Below are positions 25,773 to 33,983 of a DNA stretch of 64,000 bases, piece by piece. How positions within the stretch are numbered: the stretch's first letter is position 1; each line of letters opens with the position of its first letter. Position numbers and translations under genes: made by a program. The notes below the pieces were generated by a model, which was given only the letters and a program-made list of their open reading frames with translations, was not told the DNA's origin and did not search any database. The stretch is from VMDJ01 sp965659945 (lineage in GTDB: Bacteria > Pseudomonadota > Gammaproteobacteria > Chromatiales > Chromatiaceae): assembly GCA_965659945.1 (NCBI GenBank), contig CBFHYJ010000001.1, forward strand, positions 1 through 64,000, given 5' to 3'.

Positions 25773-26247
25773 AGCCCTTTCACTCTTTTTGATTTTCGGC
25801 ACACCTGTTTTCGCGCTGACCTCAGACAAAGATCAACCGATTGATCTCACCGCAGACAGCGCCGACATGAACGACGGCAATGGCACAAGTATTTACATAG
25901 GTAATGTCGATATTCGACAAGGCAGCCTACGCATTCAAGGTGACAAAGTAACCGTCTTCCACCAAGGTCGTGATCCACAACGTTTTGTTGCTATTGGAAA
26001 AGTACGCTTTCAACAAACGGCTGATGACGGGGCGCTGATTAAAGGTAAAGCCGATAAAGTTGAGTACGACATGAATAGTGAATACATGCAGATGACGGGC
26101 AACGCTTGGCTCGATCAAGGTGGCGACATGATGGAAAGTGATCGCATTACCTATGATCGTGTGAAATCTTTGGTCAAAGGCGGCAGCGCTGCTCAAGGTA
26201 AGCAGCGCGTGCGCATGCGCTTAATGCCACAAAACGATAAGAAATAA
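25753..26247 (+). CDS. lptA: LPS transport periplasmic protein LptA
   Basis: 164-residue periplasmic beta-jellyroll that bridges LptC to LptD. Signal peptide of about 21 residues (LFLIFGTPVFA), then the OstA core IDLTADSADMNDGNGTSIY and YIGNVDIRQGSLRIQGDKV. Overlaps lptC by 20 bases and precedes lptB by three. Confidence 0.95.
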   Translation: MQLKNLKALSLFLIFGTPVFALTSDKDQPIDLTADSADMNDGNGTSIYIGNVDIRQGSLRIQGDKVTVFHQGRDPQRFVAIGKVRFQQTADDGALIKGKADKVEYDMNSEYMQMTGNAWLDQGGDMMESDRITYDRVKSLVKGGSAAQGKQRVRMRLMPQNDKK

Positions 26248-26250
26248 GCT

Positions 26251-26976
26251 ATGTCCCAACTCTCAGCCGAAGGCCTAGTTAAACGTTATAAAGGCCGAAG
26301 TGTGGTTAATGGTGTTTCTGTACACCTTGATACGGGCGAGATTGTTGGCTTGCTCGGCCCTAACGGCGCAGGCAAAACCACTAGCTTCTATATGATTGCT
26401 GGCCTTGTGCACCCTGATGGCGGTAGCGTGCGCTTAGGTAACAACGACATCACCGACAAGCCGATGCATGCCCGCGCACAACAAGGCTTGAGTTATCTGG
26501 CGCAGGAGCCTTCTATTTTTCGCAAACTTACTGTTGCGCAAAATGTCCTCGCGATTCTTGAGATGCGTCACGATCTGGATAAAGATCAACAGCAAGCCAA
26601 GTGTGACGAGCTACTTCATGAGTTCAGCATTGGACACTTAGCTGACAATATGGCGATCAGCTTATCCGGTGGTGAACGGAGGCGCTTGGAGATTGCACGC
26701 GCGTTAGCCATAGAGCCCAAATTCTTATTATTGGACGAACCTTTCGCCGGAGTAGATCCAATCTCGGTCATCGATATCCAACGAATCATTCAGCACTTGG
26801 CTGAGCGTGGCATCGGCATCTTGATCACTGACCACAATGTGCGCGAAACCCTGGGTATCTGCTCGCGTGGCTACATCATGAATGATGGCGCGGTTCTGGC
26901 GCATGGCTCACCCGACGAACTCCTGAATAACCCTGAAGTCCGAACCACCTACCTCGGCGAGCACTTCCGATTGTAG
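26251..26976 (+). CDS. lptB: LPS export ABC ATPase LptB
   Basis: Powers LPS extraction with LptFG. Walker A GPNGAGKT (about 36-43), signature LSGGERRRLEIARALA, Walker B FLLLDEPFAGVDP, and the H-loop ITDHNVRETL. 241 residues, standard. LptF and LptG are not in the window. Confidence 0.97.
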   Translation: MSQLSAEGLVKRYKGRSVVNGVSVHLDTGEIVGLLGPNGAGKTTSFYMIAGLVHPDGGSVRLGNNDITDKPMHARAQQGLSYLAQEPSIFRKLTVAQNVLAILEMRHDLDKDQQQAKCDELLHEFSIGHLADNMAISLSGGERRRLEIARALAIEPKFLLLDEPFAGVDPISVIDIQRIIQHLAERGIGILITDHNVRETLGICSRGYIMNDGAVLAHGSPDELLNNPEVRTTYLGEHFRL

Positions 26977-27017
26977 AAAAGCGCTGCTATCCTGTAATTT
27001 CAATGCATGGAAGCCAA

Positions 27018-27034
27018 TTGGCATACAAATTGAA
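27018..27034 (+). promoter_or_regulatory. Possible sigma-54-like -24/-12 element upstream of rpoN
   Basis: TTGGCATACAAATTGAA keeps the -24 TTGGCA and TTG at the right distance, but the invariant C of the -12 GC is A. It lies 52 bases before the rpoN ATG, in the only sizeable gap of the lpt-rpoN run. Weak. Confidence 0.22.
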
Positions 27035-27085
27035 ACGGAAGGATTCGCCCCAGGTGAAACATAACAATAACAACCTGATTAGATC

Positions 27086-28543
27086 ATGAAGCCGTCCCTA
27101 CAGCTCCGCTTTGGGCAACAGCTCACCATGACCCCTCAACTGCAACAGGCAATCCGTCTGCTGCAGCTCTCCACACTCGACTTGCGCCAAGAAATTCAAG
27201 ACGCGCTCGACAGCAACATGATGCTCGAGACCGAGGAAGAAGCCGGCAATGAAGTATCACTTGATGACGAGCTTCGCCCTGATATCTCAAGCAACGATGC
27301 GAACAACGAAACCGAGGTGAATCTCGAAACGGAGAGCATGCCGGATGAAATGGCAACCGACTCTCAGTGGGAGGACATCTACGACAGTCTACCGACCCAA
27401 ACTGCGAGCACCCCAAGTGCAGATGATCATGCTGAGTTCATTGCTCAACAAAGCGCTGATCTCTCATTACATGCCCATTTAAGTTGGCAGCTTGAGATGT
27501 GTCGCCTCTCAGAGTCAGATCACGAGATTGGAGAAGCGATCATCGACAGCGTGAATGATGATGGCTACCTGACTGCCAGCATCGAAGAACTCATCGAATC
27601 AGTTCAACCACTTGAGGTTGAAGAAGACGAAGTGATCGCGGTGCTGCACCAGATCCAACAATTTGATCCGCCAGGCATCGCGGCAAGAGATACCCGCGAA
27701 TCACTACTCATACAAACCCAGCAGCTCTCTAATGAATTTGATTCGCGTGAGCTTGCGCTGCAGTTACTCGAACACCACTTTGATGACCTTGCCGGTCAAA
27801 ACATCAAAGCCATCATGAAAGGTCTATCGATCGGTGAAGAAGAACTTAACGAAATCCTGCTACTGGTCCGCTCACTTAATCCTCGCCCTGCGAGCGCACT
27901 GCCCACCGGTAGCTCGGATTACATCGAACCCGATGTGTATGTGTTTAAACACGAGGGCAAATGGTTCGTCACTCTGAATGACGAGGCCATGCCGAAGCTC
28001 AAAATTAATGCGACTTACGCCAGTTTGATCAGACGCGCAGACGATTCTAGTGATAACGTGACTTTAAAGAATCATCTGCAAGAGGCTCGCTGGTTTATCA
28101 ACAGCCTGTTGAGTCGGAATGAGACCTTATTGAAAGTCGCGAACTGCATCTTAGAGTTCCAACAAGGCTTCTTTGACCACGGCGAAGAGGCAATGCGTCC
28201 ACTCGTACTTCGAGATGTCGCCGAAAAAGTCGAAATGCACGAATCCACAATCTCTCGTGTGACCACGCAAAAGTACATGCACACCCCGCGTGGCACCTTT
28301 GAATTCAAATACTTCTTCTCAAGCCACGTCAGCACCGCTGAAGGTGGCGAGGCCTCTTCGACTGCAATTCGCGCACTGATCAAAAAATTGATTGCTGCAG
28401 AAACCCCAAAGAAGCCGTTATCTGATAACAAGATCGCTGCGATCCTCGACGACCAAGGCATCAAGGTTGCTCGTCGTACCGTAGCGAAATACCGAGAAGC
28501 GATGGCCATTCCGCCATCAAACGAACGCAAGCGTCTAGCCTAG
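27086..28543 (+). CDS. rpoN: RNA polymerase sigma-54 factor RpoN
   Basis: 485 residues with the three regions: Gln/Leu-rich region I (LRFGQQLTMTPQLQQAIRLL), acidic region II (about 55-120), core-binding and DNA-binding region III, and the RpoN box ARRTVAKYRE near the C-terminus that reads the -24 element. Followed 27 bases later by hpf, the usual partner. Confidence 0.97.
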   Translation: MKPSLQLRFGQQLTMTPQLQQAIRLLQLSTLDLRQEIQDALDSNMMLETEEEAGNEVSLDDELRPDISSNDANNETEVNLETESMPDEMATDSQWEDIYDSLPTQTASTPSADDHAEFIAQQSADLSLHAHLSWQLEMCRLSESDHEIGEAIIDSVNDDGYLTASIEELIESVQPLEVEEDEVIAVLHQIQQFDPPGIAARDTRESLLIQTQQLSNEFDSRELALQLLEHHFDDLAGQNIKAIMKGLSIGEEELNEILLLVRSLNPRPASALPTGSSDYIEPDVYVFKHEGKWFVTLNDEAMPKLKINATYASLIRRADDSSDNVTLKNHLQEARWFINSLLSRNETLLKVANCILEFQQGFFDHGEEAMRPLVLRDVAEKVEMHESTISRVTTQKYMHTPRGTFEFKYFFSSHVSTAEGGEASSTAIRALIKKLIAAETPKKPLSDNKIAAILDDQGIKVARRTVAKYREAMAIPPSNERKRLA

Positions 28544-28570
28544 ATAGACGCAACAACCAAGGAGAAGCAC

Positions 28571-28897
28571 ATGCAACTCAACATCACTGGTCATCACATC
28601 GACATCACCGATTCAATGCGCGCTTACGTAGAAGAAAAAATTACCAAGCTCGAGCGACACTTCGACCATGTGACGAACGTGCACGTCATCCTCACCGTAG
28701 AGAAAAATGAGCAAAAGGCCGAAGCCACCGTCCACGTATCGGGCAATGATATCTTCGCCGATGCGAGCAACGACGACATGTATGCGGCTATCGATGCCCT
28801 AATCGACAAGCTCGACCGCCAGGTCATCAAGCATAAAGAAAAGGTGCAAAGTCATCGCGGTGCAGGACATCGTGAAATGGCGGGAACAGAGGAGTAA
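28571..28897 (+). CDS. hpf: Short ribosome hibernation promoting factor HPF
   Basis: A 108-residue HPF/YfiA-fold protein (MQLNITGHHIDITDSMRAYVE) that binds the decoding centre and helps form 100S ribosomes in stationary phase. It lacks the long-HPF C-terminal domain. AAGGAG precedes the ATG. A terminator follows directly, so rpoN-hpf ends here. Confidence 0.95.
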   Translation: MQLNITGHHIDITDSMRAYVEEKITKLERHFDHVTNVHVILTVEKNEQKAEATVHVSGNDIFADASNDDMYAAIDALIDKLDRQVIKHKEKVQSHRGAGHREMAGTEE

Positions 28898-28915
28898 ACT
28901 CCGCAGATCATCATT

Positions 28916-28945
28916 GTGGCTCTGATTTCAGAGCCACACTTTTTT
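28916..28945 (+). terminator. Intrinsic terminator after hpf
   Basis: GTGGCTCTG - ATTT - CAGAGCCAC, a perfect 9-bp stem (28916-28924 with 28929-28937), followed by AC and six T. It divides the lpt-rpoN-hpf unit from the ptsN-hprK-rapZ unit; some read-through is likely because ptsN starts 14 bases later. Confidence 0.87.
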
Positions 28946-28958
28946 AGTACAGACCATC

Positions 28959-29408
28959 ATGCTTGACGAACGTTTTATAAACCTCGATGCGATTCGCCTT
29001 AATGACGATTCCTCAAGTAAAAAGCGCGTGCTCGAACAAGCCGCAAAGCTCCTTTCTCGTGACGACCCCGAACTTGCCAACGACATCTTTGATCGATTGC
29101 TAGAACGTGAGCGCTTGGGTTCAACCGGTCTTGCCGGTGGTGTTGCTCTGCCGCATGCACGCATGCCGGGTATCGAAAATACGCGTGGCGCCTTTATCCG
29201 ACTCGATGAGGGTGTCGACTTTGATGCACTCGATCAACAACCGGTCGATCTGATCTTCGCTTTGATGGTGCCCGAAGATGCACCGGATACGCATCTACAA
29301 ATTCTGGCTAAGCTCGCCGCACTCTTTGGGGACGCTGCCAAAGCCGATGCACTAAGAAAAGCCTCTCCAGAAGGTGCGCTCGACCTGCTACAACATGTCG
29401 ATGCATAA
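28959..29408 (+). CDS. ptsN: PTS IIA-like nitrogen regulatory protein PtsN
   Basis: EIIA-Ntr, a cytoplasmic phosphoacceptor that regulates potassium and nitrogen functions rather than sugar uptake. Phosphorylated His66 lies in GGVALPHARM. 149 residues. The ATG falls just after the hpf terminator, leaving almost no room for a separate promoter. Overlaps hprK. Confidence 0.95.
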   Translation: MLDERFINLDAIRLNDDSSSKKRVLEQAAKLLSRDDPELANDIFDRLLERERLGSTGLAGGVALPHARMPGIENTRGAFIRLDEGVDFDALDQQPVDLIFALMVPEDAPDTHLQILAKLAALFGDAAKADALRKASPEGALDLLQHVDA

Positions 29409-30348
29409 AACCTCGATTACCGTTGGTGAGCTGTTTCGCGATTTAGAAGAGCGTCTCGATTTAAAACTGATTGCCGGCGACTCAGGTCTTGATCGATCTC
29501 TAGCGGCTGAAGATCTCGATCCCAACAGCTTCATCATCGCGGGTCCGCTCAACTTCATTCACCGGAATTACATTCAAGTGATTGGCCGCGCAGAGCGCGA
29601 CTACTTGCAAGCGCCGGAGCGCGATATGGAACGTGCAATGACGCAACTGTTCCAACGCCCAACACGTGCAGTCATACTCACCGATCGCATCAGCCCAAGC
29701 GACGATCTGCTCCAAGGCGCCACAGAATCGGGAATCGCACTGTTTACCTCATCGATCACCGCGCGAGTCGCGCTTGATCACTTACAACACTACGCCTCAC
29801 TCAACCTCTCTGATCGCACCACCTTGCACGGTGTCTTTCTCGAAGTCTTGGGCATGGGTGTACTGATCACCGGTCAGGCAGCAGTGGGTAAAAGTGAATT
29901 AGCGCTAGAGTTAATCACCAACGGCAGTCGCTTGATCGCCGATGACGCGCCAGAGTTCACCCGCATCGCACCTGAGATCGTCAGTGGTCGTTGTCCAGAA
30001 TTGCTGCGCGATCTGCTCGAAGTTCGCGGTTTGGGGGTGCTGAATATTCGCGCCATGTTTGGCGCTAACGCCATCAAACAAAACAAGTTCTTACGCTTAA
30101 TCGTACATCTCAAACGGATGAACGAAAGCGAGATCAAATCGATGCCGCGTTTAGAGATGTCTCAGGACACCCGTGACGTGCTTGGCGTCGAGATCGCTCA
30201 AGTAACGCTGCCGGTTGCCGCAGGTAGAAACCTTGGTGTCTTAGTCGAAGCCGCTGTGCGCAATCATCTGCTTAAACTTGAAGGCAGCGATGCCACACAG
30301 CTACTGATTGAACGCCAAGAAGCTAGCATGCAACAAAGCGACGATTGA
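29401..30348 (+). CDS. hprK: HPr kinase/phosphorylase HprK
   Basis: Phosphorylates or dephosphorylates HPr on Ser46. The N-terminal domain is followed by Walker A GQAAVGKS near residue 160 and the HprK signature EVRGLGVLNIRAMFG near 205. About 315 residues. Two close ATG starts, 29395 and 29401, both overlap the end of ptsN; I chose the second. Together with an HPr that has a serine at position 46, this points to a regulatory PTS branch. Confidence 0.95.
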   Translation: MHKTSITVGELFRDLEERLDLKLIAGDSGLDRSLAAEDLDPNSFIIAGPLNFIHRNYIQVIGRAERDYLQAPERDMERAMTQLFQRPTRAVILTDRISPSDDLLQGATESGIALFTSSITARVALDHLQHYASLNLSDRTTLHGVFLEVLGMGVLITGQAAVGKSELALELITNGSRLIADDAPEFTRIAPEIVSGRCPELLRDLLEVRGLGVLNIRAMFGANAIKQNKFLRLIVHLKRMNESEIKSMPRLEMSQDTRDVLGVEIAQVTLPVAAGRNLGVLVEAAVRNHLLKLEGSDATQLLIERQEASMQQSDD

Positions 30349-30402
30349 CCTTCTGATTAATTAGTCGCCTAATAACCGCATTATGCAGAGATACCGGCGA
30401 TA

Positions 30403-31272
30403 ATGGACACATCAGCTTATAAACTCACTCTTGTGACCGGCCTTTCAGGCGCAGGTAAAAGTGTGGCGCTCGCAACACTTGAAGATAACGGTTACAACTG
30501 TATCGATAACCTGCCGCTTAACTTGTTGCCTTCACTCGCCTCAGAAATTCAATCAGCTAATTACGAATGGCAGCATACCGCTGTCGGTATTGATGCGCGC
30601 TCGCATGACGAAAGTTTTGAGAAAGTGCCGCTGTTACTTGACGCGATCAAATCCGACAAGTTGACCGTCGAGATCATCTATCTTGAAGCGGATAACGAGA
30701 TCCTGTTGAAACGCTTTAGCGAAACACGTCGTCGCCACCCACTGACCGATCACGACACCGATCTTGAAACAGCCATTAATGACGAGCGCGAACTGCTATC
30801 GCCGCTTACTCAAATTGCCGACCTGACCATCAACACCAGCAAAACCACACTGCATCAATTGCGTCGCTTACTTAGCGATCGCGTGACGGATCGGGACTCA
30901 GCTGAGATGTCGGTGTTGATCAAGTCCTTCGGCTTTAAGCACGGCATGCCAGCGAACGCTGACTTCATGTTTGATATGCGCTGCTTACCCAATCCACATT
31001 GGGATCCCGACCTGCGTCCAATGACTGGACGCGACAAACCTGTTGCTGACTTCTTAGAAAAAGACGAGCGCGTACAAGAGATGTACAAGCAGCTCGAAAG
31101 CATGATCGCTAACTGGACACCCTGCTTTGCACTTGAAGGTCGCAGCTACTTAACCTTTGCTATCGGTTGTACTGGCGGTCAGCACCGTTCGGTTTATATG
31201 GTCGAACGCTTAGGTAAGCACTTCCAAGAATTTTTACCTAACGTTCAAATCTTTCATCGAGAGCTTTCATGA
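30403..31272 (+). CDS. rapZ: RNase adapter protein RapZ
   Basis: P-loop protein; in E. coli RapZ binds GlmZ/GlmY and controls amino-sugar synthesis. Walker A GLSGAGKS (13-20), C-terminal signature GCTGGQHRSVYM. 289 residues. Ends four bases inside the next gene. Whether the GlmY/GlmZ RNAs exist in this organism cannot be seen here. Confidence 0.95.
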   Translation: MDTSAYKLTLVTGLSGAGKSVALATLEDNGYNCIDNLPLNLLPSLASEIQSANYEWQHTAVGIDARSHDESFEKVPLLLDAIKSDKLTVEIIYLEADNEILLKRFSETRRRHPLTDHDTDLETAINDERELLSPLTQIADLTINTSKTTLHQLRRLLSDRVTDRDSAEMSVLIKSFGFKHGMPANADFMFDMRCLPNPHWDPDLRPMTGRDKPVADFLEKDERVQEMYKQLESMIANWTPCFALEGRSYLTFAIGCTGGQHRSVYMVERLGKHFQEFLPNVQIFHRELS

Positions 31273-31664
31273 GCGTTGGCATTCTTATTGTCACCCACCC
31301 TGGCGTCGGCTCTGCCTTAGCGCATAGCGCTCAACGCATCATGGGTGATGCGCCGTTAAAAACCTTTTGCTTAGACATCCCAATTGATAGTGATGTCGAG
31401 CGCACCGAGCACGAGATCTCGCAAGCCTTAGCGAACTTAGATGCTGGTGATGGCGTGATCATCCTAAGCGATATCTTTGGTGCCACACCGAACAACTTGG
31501 CGCGTAAATTTGCCGCCCCCGGCCATGTACATATTGTTTCAGGCGTTAACCTACCGATGCTGATCCGTCTGTATAACTACCCCAATACTGATCTTGCAGA
31601 ATTATGCGAATTGGCTGCCGAAGGTGGTCAACGTGGCATCATGACCTGCGCACAACATCTATAA
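31269..31664 (+). CDS. PTS EIIA-mannose-type domain protein
   Basis: A 131-residue stand-alone EIIA-Man/ManX-like domain with phosphoacceptor His10 (IVTHPGVG) and the family motif DIFGATPNNLARK. No EIIB, EIIC or EIID genes are near, so a regulatory role is more likely than sugar uptake. Overlaps rapZ (ATGA) and precedes HPr by eight bases. Confidence 0.92.
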   Translation: MSVGILIVTHPGVGSALAHSAQRIMGDAPLKTFCLDIPIDSDVERTEHEISQALANLDAGDGVIILSDIFGATPNNLARKFAAPGHVHIVSGVNLPMLIRLYNYPNTDLAELCELAAEGGQRGIMTCAQHL

Positions 31665-31672
31665 TTTCATCC

Positions 31673-31942
31673 ATGCAAGAAACCAACATCACCATCATCA
31701 ATAAGCTCGGTCTGCATGCGCGTGCCGCGGCCAAACTTGTCAGCACCGCCGGTAGCTTTTGTGCCAAAGTCTCTTTGGATAAAGCTGGCCAAGAAGTCGA
31801 TGGTAAAAGCATCATGGGCGTGATGATGCTCGCCGCGAGTAAAGGCACGGAGCTAACCATCCGTACCGATGGCGATGATGAAGTCGAAGCCATGCAAGCA
31901 CTCACCGATTTGATCAACGATTACTTCGGCGAAGGCGAATAA
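31673..31942 (+). CDS. ptsH: HPr family phosphocarrier protein
   Basis: An 89-residue HPr. His15 in KLGLHARAAAK accepts phosphate from enzyme I; Ser46 in GKSIMGVMML is the expected HprK target. The start at 31673 is set by homology. No enzyme I gene follows; the next gene is mgtE. Confidence 0.95.
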   Translation: MQETNITIINKLGLHARAAAKLVSTAGSFCAKVSLDKAGQEVDGKSIMGVMMLAASKGTELTIRTDGDDEVEAMQALTDLINDYFGEGE

Positions 31943-32008
31943 AGTCTCCACAGTCTTAGGCGCGCTCCCAAAGCGCTGTTACACTAGTGCCATCTCCATT
32001 TACCTTGG

Positions 32009-33379
32009 ATGAGCACGCTCGTGAACGCTGTCGTTGAAAGCTCAGAAAATCCGCAAGTCGATCGTTTGCGCGAAATTCTCGACTCAGGTGCGATGCGTTC
32101 TGCACAAAAGCTGCTCAACACACTCAATCCTGCCGAGGTCGCTCACCTACTTGAATCGCTGCCACCTGAGCAACGAGACATAATTTGGCACATGCTACCC
32201 GATGAGATGTCAGGTGAAACCTTGCTTGAAGTCTCGGACGGTACTCAGTTCGAACTTACCAAAGACATGGGCCTGGAAGATTGGCTCGCGATCACTGACA
32301 ACCTCGACCTCGACGACTTGGCTGACTTGGTACAAGACATGCCGCGTCAGCTCACCCGTGAGTTAGTGTTGTCGATGGACGATCAACGTCGTCATTTGCT
32401 CGAAACGGTCCTTTCTTATCCAGAAGATACCGCCGGCGGTTTGATGAACACCGACGTGGTGACCATCCGCCCCGATGTCACCCTTGATGTCGCGATGCGT
32501 TTCACCCGTCGAATTGGCGACAACATGCCAAGGGATACCGACAAACTATTCGTGGTGAATCGTGACGGCAAGTATCTCGGCGTATTGCCTTTGTGGCGAT
32601 TGGTGAGCGGCAATCCCGAAGATTCGGTTGCTGAGATCATGAGCTTAGATCTAAAGCCAATGTCGGCTGAGCTTTCTGCCAAAGATGTTGCTCGTCGATT
32701 CGAAACCTACGACTTGATCTCCGCACCGGTTATCGACGAGGACGGATTGTTGGTCGGTCGTATCACCGTCGACGACGTGGTCGACTTGATCCGTGTCGAA
32801 GGCGAACACCAATTCATGAGTCAGGCCGGTCTCTCCGAAGAAGAGAACATGTTCGCACCGGTACTCGACTCAACCCGTCGCCGTGCGATATGGCTTGGCA
32901 TTAACTTGCTCACCGCGTTCTTGGCTTCATGGGTGATTGGTCAATTCGAAGCGGTGCTCTCGCAAGTCGTTGCACTAGCGGTACTGATGCCGATCGTTGC
33001 GAGCATGGGTGGTATCGCCGGTAGCCAAACGCTTACCTTGGCGATTCGCGGTATTGCACTTGGCCACCTCACCAGTAAAAACGCACGTCACCTACTCTAT
33101 AAAGAGCTCGCGGTTGGCGCGCTCAACAGTGCTATCTGGGCCGTAGTCGTTGGCTTTGTTGCCGGCATCTGGTTCGACAGCTGGGCGATTGCTAGCTTGA
33201 TTGGCGTGGCAATCAGCATCAACTTACTCTTCGCCGCTTTCAGTGGCGCCTTGCTGCCATTGCTCCTTGAAAAGCTCGGCATTGATCCTGCCCTAGCCGG
33301 CTCGGTCTTGCTAACTACCGTAACTGATGTGGTGGGCTTCCTGTCCTTCTTAGGACTTGCCACCATCTTCCTGCTCTAA
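32009..33379 (+). CDS. mgtE: Magnesium transporter MgtE
   Basis: A 456-residue Mg2+ channel: cytoplasmic N domain (about 20-130), two CBS domains (about 135-255) that sense Mg2+, a linking helix and five membrane helices (from about 290) with the pore motif IVASMGGIAGSQTLT. No Mg riboswitch fits in the 66-base upstream gap. The stop interleaves over four bases with that of the convergent gene. Confidence 0.95.
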   Translation: MSTLVNAVVESSENPQVDRLREILDSGAMRSAQKLLNTLNPAEVAHLLESLPPEQRDIIWHMLPDEMSGETLLEVSDGTQFELTKDMGLEDWLAITDNLDLDDLADLVQDMPRQLTRELVLSMDDQRRHLLETVLSYPEDTAGGLMNTDVVTIRPDVTLDVAMRFTRRIGDNMPRDTDKLFVVNRDGKYLGVLPLWRLVSGNPEDSVAEIMSLDLKPMSAELSAKDVARRFETYDLISAPVIDEDGLLVGRITVDDVVDLIRVEGEHQFMSQAGLSEEENMFAPVLDSTRRRAIWLGINLLTAFLASWVIGQFEAVLSQVVALAVLMPIVASMGGIAGSQTLTLAIRGIALGHLTSKNARHLLYKELAVGALNSAIWAVVVGFVAGIWFDSWAIASLIGVAISINLLFAAFSGALLPLLLEKLGIDPALAGSVLLTTVTDVVGFLSFLGLATIFLL

Positions 33380-33870
33380 TCGGCAAACTCTAAACGCTCA
33401 GCAAACTTATCCAATGCGGCTTGCGCGCAGACAGCATCTTTATCGCCACCAGGCGCACCTGAGACACCAATTGCACCCACGCGCTGACCACCAGCAATAA
33501 TCGGTAAGCCACCTTCAAGCATCAGCAGGCCCGGTACCTCGTTGAGTTCAGGTCGAATATCTTCGCGGTTCTTGCGCAGCTCGCCAGACGGAATGCCCGC
33601 CATGATCACCGCATTGGCTTTATCCTCAGCTAGCTGAATGGTGAAACGTGCGGCCAAATCATCGCGCAAGGTCGCACGCTCATTCGCACCACGATCAACC
33701 ACCACCGCCGTCACCTGATAGCCCTGTTCACGGCAATGCATCACCGCTTCACTCGCCAGATCTCGTGCCAACTCCATACCCACATGCCGCACCCCCACGG
33801 TATCGCCCGCCATAGCGGTGCTCTGTGACAGCAAAAGTGCGCCCAATAGATACTCTTTCTCGATCATCAT
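33376..33870 (-). CDS. GlcG/HbpS family heme-binding-like protein
   Basis: A 164-residue protein of the DUF336 family (HbpS, GlcG). Landmarks: GYQVTAVVVDRGANERATLRDD and IIAGGQRVGAIGVSGAPGGDKD. The N-terminus (LLGALLLSQSTAMA) looks like a weak signal peptide. Two adjacent ATG codons compete at 33870 and 33867; AGGGGAAG upstream is better spaced for the second. Some members bind heme, others only a sensory domain; I cannot say which applies. Confidence 0.85.
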   Translation of the reverse strand: MMIEKEYLLGALLLSQSTAMAGDTVGVRHVGMELARDLASEAVMHCREQGYQVTAVVVDRGANERATLRDDLAARFTIQLAEDKANAVIMAGIPSGELRKNREDIRPELNEVPGLLMLEGGLPIIAGGQRVGAIGVSGAPGGDKDAVCAQAALDKFAERLEFAD

Positions 33871-33983
33871 CTTCCCCTAAAAACGTACTGAATACGCCCA
33901 GTTTAGCTAAGTCTGGCGCCTGTTGAAGGGGCTTTTGCGGTATCCTACGAAGCTATTTTTACTACACCGATTTTAGTGTGCAC

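Noticed and set aside
31943..32008. Magnesium riboswitch (M-box) before mgtE
   Set aside because: The 66-base gap is far too short for the fold and shows no recognisable core.
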